DNA of 6,862 bases, from contig JAAFHO010000315.1 in NCBI GenBank assembly GCA_013297575.1, positions 1-6,862 on the forward strand, written 5' to 3'. The first letter of the stretch is position 1; every line of letters starts with the position of its first letter. The notes beneath the pieces are model-generated. The model saw nothing but the letters and a program-made list of their open reading frames with translations, was not told the DNA's origin and did no database searches. The DNA comes from Chitinophagales bacterium. Lineage in GTDB: Bacteria; Bacteroidota; Bacteroidia; Chitinophagales; Saprospiraceae. This document shows positions 6,025 through 6,862 of this stretch, piece by piece. The translations under genes and the position numbers were made by a program.

Positions 6025-6201
6025 ATGGACAGCAAAACACCCAACCTGCTCATCATTATCGGCGCTGCCACCCTTGTTTTATCCATGGTATTGCGCAATA
6101 CGCTATTATCCGAGGCCAAAAACTATACTATTCCCGTGGATTTATTGGGGTACGCCTTGTTTACTGTGGGTTGTTACCGCAAATTGCAGGCACTGAAATA
6201 G
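6025..6201 (+). CDS. Small hypothetical membrane protein (58 residues)
   Basis: I do not recognise a family. The product has two hydrophobic segments, about residues 8-23 (LLIIIGAATLVLSMVL) and 37-52 (PVDLLGYALFTVGCY), joined by a short polar loop, with a basic C-terminus (YRKLQALK), suggesting a small two-helix inner-membrane protein. I chose ATG at 6025 over the in-frame TTG at 6001, because the TTG lies inside the aspartokinase frame and a purine-rich AAAAGGA (6008-6014) sits 10 bp before the ATG. The gap to the aspartokinase stop is 4 bp, so the two are probably co-transcribed and translationally coupled. A strong terminator follows 12 bp after the stop. A role in lysine metabolism is not implied by proximity alone. 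Confidence 0.65.
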   Translation: MDSKTPNLLIIIGAATLVLSMVLRNTLLSEAKNYTIPVDLLGYALFTVGCYRKLQALK

Positions 6202-6213
6202 ATTTTAAAATGT

Positions 6214-6251
6214 AAAGCGTCGGCGCGACTTGAGTCCCGCCGACGCTTTTT
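6214..6251 (+). terminator. Strong intrinsic terminator of the aspartate kinase operon
   Basis: AAAGCGTCGGCG (6214-6225) pairs perfectly with CGCCGACGCTTT (6238-6249), a 12-bp GC-rich stem. The loop can add GACT/AGTC (6227-6230 with 6233-6236). T continues to 6251. Only three A flank the other side, so reverse-direction termination would be weaker, though it could still serve a convergent gene. Confidence 0.9.
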
Positions 6252-6272
6252 AATTTCCCAACAATCGCTCTA

Positions 6273-6437
6273 TTATCCCTTATAATTCAATCGTAAGAAA
6301 TAAAAACCACCGTTCATACCCATTTGCACTGGCGCATATTTGAATACTTTAAAATAAAAGTTTAGGTAATCCTGTTATCTGGAAGTATGAGAAAAAGTGT
6401 ACGACTGTAAGAAAAAATACGCCTCATAGCCATTTTC
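6273..6437 (-). pseudogene. Possible remnant of a minus-strand gene (3' end)
   Basis: Read on the minus strand from 6374 to the TAA at 6275-6273, a 33-codon open stretch gives a protein-like tail containing KYAPVQMGMNGGFYFLRL, rich in aromatic residues and glycine and ending NYKG. The same frame continues upstream for 20 more codons (6437-6378; NGYEAYFFLQSY) after a single in-frame TAA at 6377-6375, and is closed by a TAG at 6440-6438. The tail would be convergent with the lysC operon and finish near its terminator. The aromatic-glycine pattern resembles an outer-membrane or secreted protein C-terminus, but I recognise no family. AT-rich DNA yields Phe/Tyr/Leu-rich frames by chance, so this stays tentative. 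Confidence 0.25.
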
Positions 6438-6478
6438 CTACGCTTTATTTCAAAAACACAAGACTTCAAGTTTAAAAA

Positions 6479-6510
6479 TTGCGCTATGGGTATTACACGA
6501 CGTACTTTTG
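6479..6510 (+). promoter_or_regulatory. Promoter of the SRPBCC-family gene
   Basis: TTG (6479-6481) at -33 and TACTTTTG (6503-6510) at -7 are separated by 21 bp, within the Bacteroidota spacing range. This is the most complete promoter in the window. The predicted start near 6517 gives a leader of about 65 nt, AT-rich, with A-rich sequence (AAAAAAA) directly before the ATG at 6581. Confidence 0.6.
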
Positions 6511-6580
6511 TATCCATATTACAGAGTCATTTTTGCCCGAATATATTATAAAAAATAACACCGTTTAAAATATAAAAAAA

Positions 6581-6862
6581 ATGATAACAAAAGTCAATCT
6601 GACCACTACATTCAATTGCTCGTTGGAACGTGCCTTCAAGACACCCATACTTTGCGACGTTAGCAAAATTCATACAGGCTTGGGTATCATGCCAAGAGTG
6701 ACGCATACTACAGAGGACGAAGATTGGGGAAAAATTGGATCTACTAAAAAAGTATTTGCTTCCGCTTCATTGACCCAAAAAGGAGGTTGGGTGTCCAATG
6801 ATAAGGTCATTGAACGCATAGAAAATTCATACTGGAAATTCGAGGTAAGTGATTTTCAATCT
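6581..6862 (+). CDS. SRPBCC-family (START/Bet v 1-like fold) protein, N-terminal part
   Basis: The frame opens with ATG at 6581 and stays open for 94 codons to the window edge, so the 3' end is missing. It begins MITKVNLTTTFNCSLERAFK, a first strand followed by the short helix typical of SRPBCC proteins (polyketide cyclase/lipid-transfer-like fold), and continues with CDVSKIHTG (25-33), GIMPRVTHTTED (35-46) and strand-like segments KKVFASASLTQKGG (56-69) and YWKFEVSDF (84-92). Such proteins usually form a hydrophobic ligand pocket; the ligand of this uncharacterised Bacteroidota group is not known to me. No signal peptide is present, so it should be cytosolic. An oligo-A tract directly precedes the start in place of a Shine-Dalgarno, and a well-formed promoter lies about 70 bp upstream. 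Confidence 0.65.
   Translation, partial: MITKVNLTTTFNCSLERAFKTPILCDVSKIHTGLGIMPRVTHTTEDEDWGKIGSTKKVFASASLTQKGGWVSNDKVIERIENSYWKFEVSDFQS

Larger units (their letters stand above)
6252..6580. other. 329-bp gap between the lysC operon terminator and the SRPBCC gene
   Basis: No intact gene is seen here. The left part holds a possible decayed minus-strand coding tail (6273-6437) and the right part a promoter for the next gene (6479-6510). Short + strand frames, such as a 21-codon one at 6486 that runs over the promoter, look like chance. No tRNA-like fold, direct-repeat array or insertion-sequence end was noticed. Confidence 0.6.

Noticed and set aside
6486..6551. 21-codon + strand frame beginning with ATG
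   Set aside because: It runs straight over the promoter -7 box and the predicted transcript start, and the peptide has no recognisable character.

Overview
The window looks like chromosomal DNA from a Bacteroidota bacterium. The AT-leaning intergenic gaps repeatedly carry the Bacteroidota -7 promoter hexad-like motif TAnnTTTG, Shine-Dalgarno sequences are mostly absent, and the aspartokinase and SRPBCC proteins look like those of that phylum. A position near Saprospiria is only a guess from general resemblance. All recognised intact genes lie on the + strand.

Layout. (1) At 43-1467 is a secreted N-terminal-nucleophile amidohydrolase fused to TPR repeats and an AMPK/CBM48-like glycogen-binding domain. 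It is visibly more AT-rich than the genes to its right. (2) At 1468-1742 is a non-coding stretch with a weak terminator, two -7 promoter motifs, and between them a nested inverted repeat ending in a hairpin plus T-run. (3) At 1743-3364 are two tandem, paralogous TIR-domain proteins, 11 bp apart, each with one C-terminal membrane segment and a proline-rich tail. The first uses a TTG start. A strong 11-bp hairpin without a T-run follows the pair. (4) At 3498-4607 is an AI-2E/PerM-family membrane transporter. (5) At 4710-6201 are a monofunctional aspartate kinase and, 4 bp later, a 58-residue two-helix membrane protein, closed by a 12-bp terminator. (6) At 6252-6580 is a gap with what may be a decayed minus-strand gene tail and a good promoter. 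(7) From 6581 to the window edge is the start of an SRPBCC-fold protein.

The aspartate kinase, transporter and SRPBCC gene look like ordinary chromosomal genes with separate promoters, and I see no functional link between them and the TIR pair. The TIR pair with its structured leader is the best candidate for something undescribed: a membrane-anchored, two-paralogue TIR module that keeps the TIR-type helix glutamate in both copies and carries a shared aromatic insertion in the region of the BB loop. That it is a defence or signalling NADase module is inference from the TIR family, not something the sequence proves.
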